From: Sipunculus nudus
Lineage: Eukaryota > Annelida > Sipuncula > Golfingiida > Sipunculidae
Reading direction: 5' to 3'
Length of the DNA stretch: 64,000 nt
NCBI GenBank assembly: GCA_026874595.1
Contig: CM049315.1
Span: 18,809,664-18,873,663 of the forward strand
The notes beneath the pieces were generated by a model. The model saw nothing but the letters and a program-made list of their open reading frames with translations, ran no database searches and was not told where the DNA came from. Within the stretch, counting starts at the first letter, position 1, and every line of letters begins with the position of its first letter. Positions 22,793 to 36,200 of this stretch are shown one piece after another. The position numbers and the translations under genes were made by a program.

Positions 22793-23784
22793 CAGTGGCA
22801 GATCCAAGGGGGGTAAAGGGGGCGATCGCCCCCCCTAGATGCAAATTGTAACAATGTTTTCTGGAAAAAGGTACTTTTTTACCTTGACCATATTAACTTC
22901 TTGACAGTGAATTATTACATCAAGAATTCAGGATAATCAGCACTGCATTTAACAGAAAAGGAATAAACAGCACCAGAAATATTAACTTGTCACATGAATA
23001 AATGCTAAGGAATAAAGTCATATCTCCGATACTGTGTCCACTTGAAGCTAGTTCTTGTACTGGCAGCACTGAAAGATAAAGTCCAGTACACAAGTGTCAG
23101 TACCATTCATATACCAGCAAGTCACTCAAGTTATTACAAGGTGAGAAATGGTTAAGCCTTAGAACCTTTCAGACATACAGAAGTGATTAAGGCCTATATT
23201 CTAAAACTTGTATCCAATTTATCAGAAACAAAATGTCTGGTTTAAGTGCCCAAAAATGCTCAGATTTGATTTTTTAATCATCATATCTTCAAAAAATTTC
23301 CTCACTGTGTGAGGGGGACACCCCCTCCAACACCCTCAATATGACAAACAGAAGTGATTAAGTCATATATTCTAAAACTTCTGTTTTGTATCCAATTTAT
23401 CAGAAACAAATATGTCTGGTTTAAGAGCCAAAAAATGCTCAAATATGATTTCTTAATCATCATATCTTCAAAAAATTTCCTCATTGTGTGAGGGGGACAC
23501 CCCCTCCCACACACTCAATATGACAAACAGAAGTGATTTTGTCTTACATTCTAAAACTCCTGCTCTGTATCCAATTTATGAGAAACAAAAAAGTTTGGTT
23601 TAAGTGCCCAAAAATGCTCAAATGTGATTTCTTAATTATCATATCTTCAAAAAATTTCCTCACCGTGTGAGGGGGACACCCCCTCCCACACCCTCCCCCC
23701 TCAGGTGATACACACCCTCGAACACCCTGCAAGCTAGAATCTGAGCTGTCGCCCCCCTAACAGTTTGTTCTGGATCCGCCACTG
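22793..23784. mobile_element. hAT-like non-autonomous element with tandem core
   Basis: The left end is CAGTGGCAGATCCAAGGGGG and the right end in reverse complement is CAGTGGCGGATCCAGAAC; both ends also carry a run of C/G and GCGA. CAGTGGCGGATCC termini are common in hAT-type elements of animals. The interior has three copies of a roughly 175-base unit (from about 23171, 23344 and 23523), each containing GTGTGAGGGGGACACCCCCT. No clear 8-bp target duplication was found. It lies between HERC2 and PPID. Confidence 0.65.
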
Positions 23785-24078
23785 TGTATGCAAGGTTTAA
23801 AATACAAATTTTTAAAAGGATTGCTAGTTTATGCCATCAGTGAGTCTTGTAAGATAATTTTTCAGCCATACCAAGTTTCAGGAGGAACTTTTTTGAAAAA
23901 TTAAATGTGTTACTAATTATAGGTTTTCACCAAATATGAACCACTTCAAGTTCCCTCTTGTAGTGTAGTGACACAGTTCATCCTTTGACCTTTAGTTGGA
24001 TATATGTGTAATGTATACTTTAAAACATACTCATGTCAGTTTTGAGTGATATGGCTCACACTTTTAAAAGTAGAAACA

Positions 24079-24989
24079 AGTGACCCATGGGTCATGATGC
24101 TCAGATGACTGACATGTTGATAATATGTCCTTGCACAGACAACTAATTAAGATAGGTGGCATCATTGTTCATGCATATTAGCTTAAGTTCATCAACACCC
24201 ATAAGCACAACAAATTTGATAACAATCAAACCAGCCTTTCATGAGGAATGGTAATTTGTGTGTATTTTGCATTATTTCTTGGGTGCTCAATCATACCCCA
24301 AAACTGAGAATATAGGTCACTGTGACCCAATTTCAGATTTCTGGGGAGAACTTTTGAGGAAGTCTCAGGATGTCAAGTTAGAAGATTCTGGGCCCCATGG
24401 TTACGATTTGTGCCCTACTTTGGTATCAAATTTTCAATTATTCTGGGGGGAACTTCAGAGCCCCATAGCTTGGACAATATGGGTGACAGAGACCTAATTT
24501 CAGGTTTCCAAGGAGACATTTATGGGCCTCCGAGCATGTCAAGAAGATTCTACGTCAAGCCGTTACAATTTGTGCCTTGTTAATAGATGACCGCATCTTT
24601 TGAGGTCCCAAAAATAGAGAAAAATCCTAAAAATCGAAAAAATACAGGTGGCTCCACCAGTCTGCAGAAATTGATGAAACACTCCATGATCAATATCCAT
24701 GCAAAGAATCATGGTGATCAATGCATAAGTTGTTCAGATATTTGAGCTTTTGTATCAAATTTTCATTATTCTGGGGGGGGGGGGTAATTCGGAGCTTGAA
24801 GAATATGGGTAACAGAGACTTAATTCCAGGTTTCCAAGGAGATTTTTCATGGACCTCTCTGATGTAAAGTAAGAAGATTTCAGGTCCAGTGGTTACGATT
24901 TGTGCCTTGTTAATGGACAGGCGGCCGGACGGCCATACGGCTAGAGTGATCGCCATAGCTCAGATGACTTAGTCAGCTGAGCTAAAAAT
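24079..24989. mobile_element. hairpin-ended repeat family, copy D (short)
   Basis: The start ACCCATGGGTCATGATGCTC and the end CATAGCTCAGATGACT then AGTCAGCTGAGCTAAAAAT match the family ends seen in copies A-C. Only 0.9 kb, with a different interior containing two related segments (about 24300-24530 and 24640-24900). Confidence 0.7.
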
Positions 24990-26439
24990 GGGAGATGAAC
25001 TGCAGAAATGGTAAAAAATATTGAAGATGGTGCATCAAATGTTATGCAGAAGATAATTGCTGATAAAGACCCTCTGTTGTAACAATCCATCTGCTCTGAA
25101 GAAACCAGTCTTGTACAATTTGCATCAAAAATGGAACTATACAGGGCAAAGTTCACAGGAAAGGTCATGACCCTGTTTTAAATAGGCTGACTCCTCTGAC
25201 CTATATATGTGCACATGCACCACTAGTATTTGAAGGCAACCGGACCATTAGATGTTTAGTTACTTCAACAACATTTTTTAGGCGGCAGTGATGGAGTGAT
25301 TTACTGCAACTGGATAAGGAATAGTGTGGTAGATTACAGAGATGTATGAAAATATTTTTACACAACTGCATTCAGCATTTTCTGTGAAGTATTTGATTTC
25401 ATGGAATTTGTGGGTAACCAGGTTCATGGAATGGACTGGTTGTTTAAGTCCATGGCAGTCATTTCTTGGTGTAAGGAGTTCTTGAGATTTGATTCAAAGT
25501 CCAAGTTCTTTTAGCCAAGTCATTTGATAACTGAGTCAAAGTCTGAATCCAAGTCCAACAATAACAATGATTTTTTTATCCAAATTTAATCTTTTTCTTC
25601 AGTTTTACATTATATATGTATTGTAATATTTAAATAGTGCTTTTGTCTGGCTTAAGATAATCTGATTCCCCATTATAAAATATTGCAACTAATTAGCAAT
25701 AGCAATAGCAATACACCATATTCACTTTTATTAACCAAAAGTATAAATTGTCCAGTTTGTTTTGATATTAAATAAATAGTGAAAAACTATTAATACGGAC
25801 TATATTAATACTAATACCAGAACAGGATTCATGTGAGGGGTCAGAAACACTCTCACCCCCCACCCCCCCTTTGTAGCCACTGCAACCTTTTTTAAAGGAA
25901 GTGCTGAGTTATCTGGTCTGCTTTCCTACATGGGCATGAGGCCAAGCTTTTATTCTGGTCTCTTTTTAAGGGGCTTGGTTTGATATTATTCAGGGAGGTT
26001 GTTCCTTTCGGCTACCTTCCTATGCCAGCTGATCTGCTTTCTCATTTCCAACGATGCCTTCATTTTGTAGTAAGCCAACCTTGAAAGTTTTGTTAAATGA
26101 AACAAGACACATTCTAGAGATTCTGACAGAACTTCACCTAAATGATAAGACTGTTATCCTTTGAAATATGAGATATAACAAATAAGATCATTTTTTCAAC
26201 ATTACAGAGTTAAACACTTCATCCCAATCATTGTCAGCAGGTGTCACCTTTGCAGAAAGTCCAAATTAATGTCACAGAAAAGGACTTTGAAAGCATTATC
26301 ACTAGTTTTGAATAAATTATAAATCATGGCAAAAAAATAAAAACTTTCCTTCCTTAAAATTTCTACTGGCAAGAAAAAAAAAAAGGAAAAATACATACAT
26401 TGCTCTCAGAATTACAAAGCAATAAAAAAACATGTTTAG
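24990..26439. other. intergenic, mostly featureless
   Basis: Positions 25157-25210 (GGTCATGACCCTGTTTTAAA followed by TAGGCTGA) resemble 34475-34520, so they are a fragment of the same repeat. A C-rich run is at 25853-25869. Nothing else was seen. Confidence 0.45.
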
Positions 26440-27167
26440 GATATATATTAGCTTTATTTGAATACACGAAAAAGGTTTCAATACAGTAGCATTTGATATA
26501 AATTGTTACATAAAAAAGACTCATAATTAAAGACAAAACATTTTGCATATTGTAAGAACCCAAGTTTTAAAGGTGGGTTGATTGATTTATTATTTTGCAG
26601 CGAGGTTTATAAATGTATTCTCAAGATAATTCACTGCAAGCTGATACATATGTAACACACACTTAGAATAAAATACAATAATTTTATCATTAAATGAGGA
26701 TTAAAATTTTGGTTTTGTTTTATAACTTTTAATGGATTCCTAATGTCAGGAACCTTACAAACATCTTTATACTTACATATATTTTAAAGCTTAAATACCT
26801 GCATGTGGACATGCACAAAATGTATCAGAAATTATTCGAGCTCTATTTCATCAAATAAATTCAAAGTATGATTTATTTCTGATTATACCTGAGAAAATCA
26901 ATGAAATTTTGTTCAAAATGGAGTAATCAATATGGAGTATCAAACTGTTCATTTAACTAGGATGTTTTTAACACAAAGCCATCATGCAGAGACATGGGCC
27001 ATACTAAAGTATTTTAGTGACAATAAATTATATATTTGCATTACACAGTTTGCATAATTTGCAGTACAGTACTGCCCTGTATAAATTAAAAGGAATGCTT
27101 TCAGAGGAACACTGCCTACAGGGCACAACACCACTAAATGGATTCTGCTTCACCACAGGGCTGCACG
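26440..27167 (-). other. PPID 3' UTR with candidate poly(A) signals
   Basis: No coding potential. On the minus strand, AATAAA-type hexamers occur near 26871, 26586 and 26453. The last lies in CAAATAAAGC and would give a UTR of about 700 bases. Which one is used cannot be decided here. Confidence 0.45.
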
Positions 27168-27256
27168 TCATAAGAACATCTTGGCATAGACTTTCTTCTC
27201 TTTCTCTCTCATGTCACTCCTCTCTTTTTTCAAACGCTGGAGTTCTTGTTTAATAC
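27168..27256 (-). CDS. PPID: PPID last exon
   Basis: 89 bases from TTTCAG at 27257 to the TGA at 27168-27170. It encodes a charged helix ending [12 protein letters not shown]; the conserved terminal motif is VYAKMF. Confidence 0.95.
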
Positions 27257-30200
27257 CTGAAACATAAGAAATGTAAATTAAATAAACTTTCTTGTCATAG
27301 GAACCCACATTTGAATATAATTTCTGTTGATCAAATTGTATGTTTTCTAATGTTTTGGTTATGACAGGGAGTGCCTAAATCTGTATTTGATTTTTTTGCT
27401 TTTTTTATATAATCAATCTTTCTGTTAATCCTTTACCAGTTTATCATCATATTAATTTATACTATCAAGGATAAGCCAGTGATCCAGGGTCAGTTGACTG
27501 GCTCAAGCCAGCACAGATTTATGCACCATAAGTCCAGGTGCGGCTTTAAAGAGTTTTTTTTTAGATCATTGTCTACTCAGAAATCACAGACTGGATATAG
27601 GAAAGTCTGAATGCAGCTTTAAATAATTACGGTAAAGTCTGTTGGGTTTTTACATCTAAGCCTATTGGCTCATCAGGCCAGAACTATTCCCAGGACCTGT
27701 AGCGTGAAGTGACTAGGAGTTAAGACTTCTCCCAGACGCTACTCCATCCCAGGTTACCTTCCCATGCAGTGTTTACTAGTGCCCATTTCTACTGCTGGGT
27801 GAACAGAGGAACACTTGCGGTTTAGGACCTTTCCCAATGGTTTTAGCACGGAGGGGGTTTGACTGGGATTCTTACTTATGTCCACTCGTTCATGAGATCT
27901 GCAACTCAACCATTACACCACCATCCCCTGCTTTAAATAGACACATAGTTTATAATGCAGAATTTACGGTAAGCACTTTTCAGTGATGTCAAAGATATGA
28001 TTCTTGTAACCTTGTAACATGACCTTCCTATCATTGTAACAAATATGCATGGTCCCACAGGTGTTTGTTATACTCATACTGGGAAGTGATTAACATAGCC
28101 ATCCTGTTAACCAGACTACCTCAATTGGTCTTTCTTATTTGAACAAGGTTTTACCAATATAACACTATGGTCTATATAGTTAGCCATCCCACTATGTTGA
28201 AACATGATTTCTCCCCGTGTAGGACTGGTGGATAAAATCCATACACAGTAGAGGGGTCAAACACAATTATCAGTGGCTGTAACAAGAATCAATATAATTT
28301 CTGATTGTTATATTATAAACTTATTTATTTTACATGGATTGTACAAATAGTTATTTTAACTAATCGAGGCACTCTCCATGGCTCCGGTGATGGCGTAGGG
28401 TAGTCTGCAAGGGTGGAGGAAACCGGAGTACCCGGAGAAAACCACCGGCCATGGACTGGCAACTACAACCCACTCTCATAGCCACGCCGGGGATCGAACC
28501 CGGGTCGCCAGCGGAGAGAGCCAAGCGTTTTACCACTCAGCTGTCCAGGCCCCCTCTTCTGAGAAGAATAAATGTATCAATAGTTTTGATAAGACCTAGA
28601 TATGGGAGGAATGCATAAACTGATACATAAAGTGGACTTATAACAAGGGCATCACAATATTGCAAGGCATACTATGTACTGTTGAAACAATAGGTTTTTT
28701 TTAACTTCATCTAGCTAATACAAAGTTTAATTGTTACTGCACAACTTTGTGTGATCAATTAAATCAATTTTAAAGACTCTTGTCATGAATAAATTCAACA
28801 GTTTGTTGACAGGGGTGGATACAAGACTTTAGAAAAGGGGGGTGCAACACCCTGGATAGGTGAACAAGTGTGTTGACCTTATACATAATCTAAAACTGTG
28901 AGACACAAAACTGGGTGCTTTTTTTCTGCAGTGTTTTTCTATTATTAGGTAAAAAAGGGCCTAAATCAACCCTTGACTGAACATCTCTTGCTGATAATTG
29001 ATGTTAAAATTTCTCCTTATCACAGGGCCTTTTAATTCCTGGGCGGACAAACAGGATTAAGCATACTTAGATATTATACTTATTTAGTCATGTCTTTTGG
29101 ATTTCCACTGTTAGATCCAGGCATAATGTTAGATCCAGGCATAATTGATTAAATGTTTCTTTTACTTATTTTGAAAGAATACGTTTTCTTCCTCACCTTT
29201 ATCCTCTGGGTTCTGCTTTTCTGCTTTTTGTAAGCACTCCTGTAAATGACAGAAAAATACTTTATGAACACCTATGCCTAAATATATATTATGAATGAGC
29301 CGTACCACTCCATTTTATTTTATTCACAAACATGCCACATAGTTTATAAAAGCTTCAACAAAATAAAATAGAAACTTAATGTTGATCATATAAATAGGAT
29401 ATCTGAATACTGATTTCCTGTAAAAAAAAAAATAATTTTACAATAAAATAGTCAATTTCACAGTAACAAAATTGAAGCAAAGGAATTTTTTGCCACTGTC
29501 AATATACATGAAAATAATCAACTGAGTTTGGGTATCCATCAAACAAATGACACTTTAATAACTTTGTTATCAGTGAATTTACATTATCTATGATACAAAC
29601 AGACAAGGCTTTATTTGATGATTATCATTATGAAATGATTAAAGTACACTGTAATGACAATAAAAATTATTGGAATTATGTGTTTTTCTGTGTTATGAAA
29701 TATATATTTTTTAAACAAATATGGTTATTATGTTTTTCTGTATAATAAAATATATAACTGAAATTTTAAATTGTACAATTACCTCATTAATTAAAACAAT
29801 TTCTATAATAATTAAAAACAACATGTGATAACAACAACTTCAAATTGTCTTAAATACAGATTTCCTATCTAATCACATTTAGACAAAAGAAATATGAAAA
29901 TTCTGATATGATAAATAAATATAAACAGGATAATACCAAGGCTTGGTCAAGCTCTTTCAGGGCACGGTGTGCTTGTCCTTTCCTGAACAAGGCCTTTGTG
30001 TTGTCTGGGTCAATGTCTAAAGCCTGCAATCATAGTGAAACAAAATGTGTCAGTGAATTATATGGCCCATTCAGGGTTATTTATATCATGTTTCCAGGAT
30101 GCTTGCTCCATTTTGAGCACAAGGGCAGAAAAAGACTGTTTTCATTATCGGTAATTTTCAAACTTTGGTGACTGAATATCAATAAATGAGGCTAGATTTT

Positions 30201-33200
30201 AGTTATATTCTTCTGGTTTACCAACCCTCTGACCTCCAATATCCTTAAATTGAATATGTGGGGATTCAAAACAACAAGCAGACCATGCCTGGTCACCTTT
30301 ATTTACATCAAGAATATTTTTTATGGTGATCAAATTTTATGATTTACCTCCTCACACATGTTGATACAGTCCTCATATTCTGCCAGTTTCAAATGTACAG
30401 CGGCCCTGTGAAAAACAAACACGTTTATGAAGCTGTTCCTTTAAGCTATTTCTTTAAAAGTGCATAAGTCATAGTTAAAACATTTTCCAAAATTATAACA
30501 ATAACTAGATGTGGTCGGACAATGGTCCTCAGAGGGCCCCGTGTTTCTGCAAGTGCTGGACTAGTTTACATATTGGTGTACATACTGGAATTCTGACAAG
30601 TCTGTAATTCAATAGGTCTGGAGCCCTTATAGGCACCAATGATCACTGTGAAATTGGGAAAGCTGTAGAAGGTTGTTGTTAAGTTATTGTGTGCGAAAGA
30701 AAATCAGCCATTTGGCTGTGGCGGCCATATTGGAATTTGAACAAGTCTGTAATTCAATAGGTCTGGATCCCTTATAGGTACCAATCATCCCTGTGAATTT
30801 GGGAAAGCTGCAGCATATTGTTGTTCAGTTATCGCACGCGAAAGAAAATCAGCAATTAGGCTGTGGTGGCCAAATTGGAATTCCAACAAGTCTATAATTC
30901 AATAGATCTAGAGCCCTCATGGGTACCAATCATTCCTGTAAATTTGGGAAAGCTGCAGTATGTTGTTGTTGAGTTATCGCGCACGAAAGAAAATCAGCGA
31001 TTTGGCTGTGGTGGCCATATTGGAATTCCAATAAGTCTGTAATTCGATAGGTCTGGAGCCCTCATAGGTACCAATGAACTCTGTGAATTTGAGAAGGCTG
31101 CAGTATATTGTTGTCGAGTTATCGCGCGTGAAAGAAAATCAGCGATTGGGCTTTGGCGGCCATACTGAAATTCCGAAAAGTCTCCAATTCGATAGGTCCA
31201 GAGCCCTCATAGGTACCAATCATCCCTGTGAATTTGGGAAAGCTGCAGTATGTTGTTGTTGAGTTATCACACGCGAAAGAAAATCAGCGATTGGGCTGTG
31301 GCAGCCATATTGGAATTCCGACAAGTCTGTAATTTGGTAGGTCTAAAGCCCTCATAGGTACTAATCATCCCTGTGAATTTGAAAAAGCTGCAGTATGTTG
31401 TTGTCGAGTTATCGCGCGTGAAAGAAAATCAGCGATTGGGCTTTGGCGGCCATACTGAAATTCCGAAAAGTCTCCAATTCGATAGGTCCAGAGCCCTCAT
31501 AGGTACCAATCATCCCTGTGAATTTGGGAAAGCTGCAGTATGTTGTTGTTGAGTTATCACACGCGAAAGAAAATCAGCGATTGGGCTGTGGCAGCCATAT
31601 TGGAATTCCGACAAGTCTGTAATTTGGTAGGTCTAAAGCCCTCATAGGTACTAATCATCCCTGTGAATTTGAAAAAGCTGCAGTATGTTGTTGTTGAGTT
31701 ATCGCGCGCGAAAGAAAATCAGTGATTGGGCTGTGGCGGCCATTTTGGAATTCCGACAAGTCTGTTATTCAATAGGTCTGGAGCCCTTATAGGTACCAAT
31801 CAACCCTGTTAATTTTGGAAAGCTGCAGTATGTTGTTGAGTTATAGCACGCAAAAGAATGTGTCACTGATGTATGAACGGAAGGACAGACTGACACGGTG
31901 ATCACTAAAGGGCACCGCTTGTCAAGCGGGGCCCTAATAATCATTCAATTATACAGCACCTCTTTTTAATGAATATATAATATCTATCAAAAAGCTCTTT
32001 ACATATCAATATATTTAAACAGCTGTTAAACATCAAATCATATAATGAGTAACATTAAAAATTTTCTAATTATTGTAAGGTCAAGAATCAACTTAGTATG
32101 ATTTGTAGAATAAAAATGTTCATAAAAATGCCTGCGGCCTCAATAGATGTAAATTTGCAGAGACTACTGCAGGGTTGAGATTAGTAACCCTATATGTTCC
32201 CATATTAATATAACTAACAGTATATAAATGCTTACATATTCAGCATCAATGGCAGAACAGAGGTTTTGTTCATTTCTGTTTCTTCTTCTCCACCCATATC
32301 CAACTGGTCCATGAGTTCACCTACATACCTACAATATAACAATAATATAAATAATATAATAAAAATACATAAAACAATAAAATACTATCCATAATTTAAT
32401 ATTTAAAAAAACATGCATATGATTCACATATAGATTTAATATAACATTTATATTACACTTAGAATACTTTAAAGTTTTAATATACATAATAAGAGCAAAT
32501 ATATTACTTTCCATTTTATTTATATTAAAACTAGCTTAGATATTTTAGAAGCAATGAAAAAATCTGATTACCTCATATAATGCAAAATCACATGACAAAA
32601 ATGTTACAAGTACACTTTGCCATTGTAAACTAAACATTTCTTGGAACCGCAGATGCCACAGTATCCCCAAACTCCCCCCCCCCTCCTTTAAGAAAAGACC
32701 CCCCATCTTCAGCAGCATATACTGACACTTAGCAAGCGACTATGGTTTCTTCCATCTATCAACTTGAGAAACAATATTTTTCACCAAATATGGGGGCACA
32801 TATGTTGAATATCTCTTGAGAAAAGAGCATTTATTTATTTTACAGAAACAGGAAGGTAGGTGGGACCACCTGTCTGGTTTTCAAGAAAATTTTCCAAGAT
32901 GGATAGATATGCCAAATTTAAGACCAATACCTTGAACCACTCCAGAGTTATGAGCAATTTTCACCAAAAACGCATGTACAGATGGACACCACACTAAAAT
33001 GATTGCTGATGGAGCCACCAGTCTTGAGTACAAAATATAGGAGTCCAAGATCTATAGATATGCACATTTTTAGGCCAATACGACAAATCACTACTCAGAA
33101 AAAGGTATTAATTTATTCTACAAAAAGGGAAGGTAGGTGGCGCCACCTGTATGGTTTAAGAGAAAACTTTCCAAGATGGATGGACCTATATAAGTCAAGT

Positions 33201-36200
33201 TTGAAACCCATATATCAATCCGAGCTGAGTTATCATCAAGAAAGAATTTTTGGACAGGTGGCTCCTGTGACCTTCATCTTTGACCTTGTGACCTAAGAAT
33301 GGATAGGGGTCTTCCTCTATTGGCAGGTGAACTAAATGTGCAAGATGAAAGGTCTGAGATGAAAAGTTTGGCTGAAAATGCATCCACAATCTTTTCAAAG
33401 ATGTGTGTCCTGTGACCTTGTCCTTTGACCTCATGACCTCAAAATCAATAGAGGTCTTGCTTTTTTGATGGGTCATATATAAGTCAAGTTCGAAAACCAT
33501 ATATTAATCCAAGCTGGAATTATCAACCCGGAATCTAATTTTTGGACAGATGGCTCCTGTGACTTTCACCTTTGACCTTGTGGCCTCAAAATGAACAGGG
33601 GTCTTCCTTTATTGGCTGGTGAACTATATGTGCAAGATAAAAGGTCTGAGATGAAAAGTTTGGCTGAAAATGCATCCACAATCTTTTCAAAGATGTGTGT
33701 CCTGTGACCCTGATCTTTGACCTCATTACCCAAAAATCAAATGGGATCTTGCTTTTTTCATGGGACATATATAAGTCAAGTTTGAGATCCATACATAAAA
33801 AAAAACTGGAATTATCATCCGGAAACTAATTTTTTGACAGATAGCTCCTGTGGCCTTGACCTTTGACCCTGTGACCCTAAAATTGATATGGATCATCCAC
33901 TATTGGCAAGTGAGCTATATGTTCAAGATGGAAGATCTGGGATGAAACGTTTGGCTTAAAATGCATCCACAATATCTTTAAAGATGCAAGTCCAGTGACC
34001 TAGACCTTTGACCTCATGACCCTAGAACCTATAGGGTTCTTACTTTAGTTATGGGCCATACATAAGTCATGTTTCAAATCTATATAGCTGTCAACAGTAG
34101 AAATATCATGAGAGGTGTGGGATTTTCACCAAATATGGAAATATTAAAGGTCAAGGCCACTCTCACAGTAAAGGTCATGACCCAAATTTATCCTCATCCA
34201 ATAACCCATGTCTCTACATGTTCATAATATGAAAGAAATTTGTCCATTAGTTTTTGACTTATAATGCTCACAGTAGTGTCAAGTGGCAATTATGGGGGTA
34301 TTTAAAAGCGTAAAAACAAGAAAAGGATAATAGGTGGCACCACAAGGCCATCCAAGATCTTCGGACACCTTGATTTTTGGACCAGTCCATGCAAGGTTTC
34401 TTTAGATATTCAAGAATTTGTGTTATTTTCAGCAAAAATGGACCTATTCAAGGTCAAGGTCACTCTCCTACCAAAGGTTATGACCCCATTTTAAATAGGC
34501 TTTGTCCTCTTACCTATATCTATACAAATGTAAAGTTTGAAAAAGATCAGTGAAATATTTTTTTAGTCATCCCGCTTACAAGATTTTCCTGCAGCGGCGG
34601 CAGGACCTTTGTGAAACCATAGTATCCCAACTTTGTCTGTGGATACAATAATCATGCTCAGTTCCACTTACCTTAAGGATTTCTTATATTTTTGTTTGGC
34701 AGTGATAAAATTCTTTTCTTTAAAAAAATGATTCCCAGATTCCTTGATGGTTTTTACAATAGCCAACAATTTTTCTTTCTGAAAAAATAAGAGATATATA
34801 TCACATTTTCTGTCAATAATTTTGATGACTTTTTCATATATGATTATAAACAAGAGATAAATTTTCTTTTTATTCTCCAAGCCAAAATTTTCGAAAAGAA
34901 CCATTGTTTCTCCTATTAAACTATGATGTAAATTTAGAGCTGTAAGAATCACATGTTCTGACAGGCTGCCAAATGGATACATGAATGTACAGGACTGTCA
35001 TTTAATGAATATAGTCGATTTTCAAAATCTCTTAATTCACTACATGGTTATCAGACAATTGTAATGTATTTCATAAATTATCTTTTTTTTTCAATATTAA
35101 TTTTATATAATTATAAAAACCAGCTCAAATCAAGGACAGAATATTGTAAAGCCAGCTTTCATTTCACTGCAACTATTTATTTTAAATATAATAAGATAAA
35201 AAAATGGGATATAAATAATGACATTACATCTTTGATTGGTACATCAGCATCTTGAGGCCATGTTGGATAAACGTCACCCGTCCCATCATCCTGCGGTCTG
35301 ATGCCATCGTCTTCTCCTGGTGCCAACTCACCGCAGTCAACAATTACACAATCCTGCAAAAGACAGTAAACAGTAAACAGAGCACTGAAATATCATGCTT
35401 ATTATAATTTACACTATTACTCCAATTCTTATCATGTCAAGGCTGAAAGAAAGCAAATCAAGTACCTCATTCCTTGGGTGTTTATTTTTACAGTAATACA
35501 GCTTGACATTTTTCTTGCTTATGCTGAAACTGGTCTTGAATCAATTGCTGTTTTGTACTGAATAATTCCTAAAATGTACGTTTTCATAATCATGTGTAAT
35601 TTTATTACAATATTCAAATAAATGTCTTAAAATGAACGTCTGACTCAGTATAAAAATCTGATTAAAATAAGGCGACGACTGCAATTCTATTGTGCGGTGA
35701 AGATAACAGTATGAACCAGTAGCTGTTGGGCCCAAAATTTGGGTCAATATGAGAATACCTAAACTTTTTTGTTTAGATGTTGCTATCATTTAAATGTGCA
35801 ATAAAAAATCTATGATAATTTAAAAAAAATGAAAATTTCAGGCATCATAGCAGATTCAAGGATTATTATTATTAACAGTACTCAAAATTAATTCCTATTC
35901 ATAAACTAAACACACAGGAAACAGACCAAATGAGATGAGCCATACCTTTTTAGGTTTATCATTTGGTCCTGTTTCAGTGTTCTCAAGCTCCCGAGCCACC
36001 TCCATTCCCTTCAGCACCTTCCCAAACACCACATGCTTACCGTCCAAGTGTGGGGTTTCTTTCAATGTGATGAAGAACTGTGACCCGTTGGTCCCAGGAC
36101 CAGCATTAGCCATGCTCAGTAAACCAGCTTTCTCATGCTAAAATGGGAAAAAAAAATGAACATATTTGACACGTGAGGTTATGGTTTCCTTTAAAGTTAA

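Noticed and set aside
33003-33792. Open frames of 68-101 codons in the 290-bp repeat
   Set aside because: They recur with the repeat period and show no protein domain.
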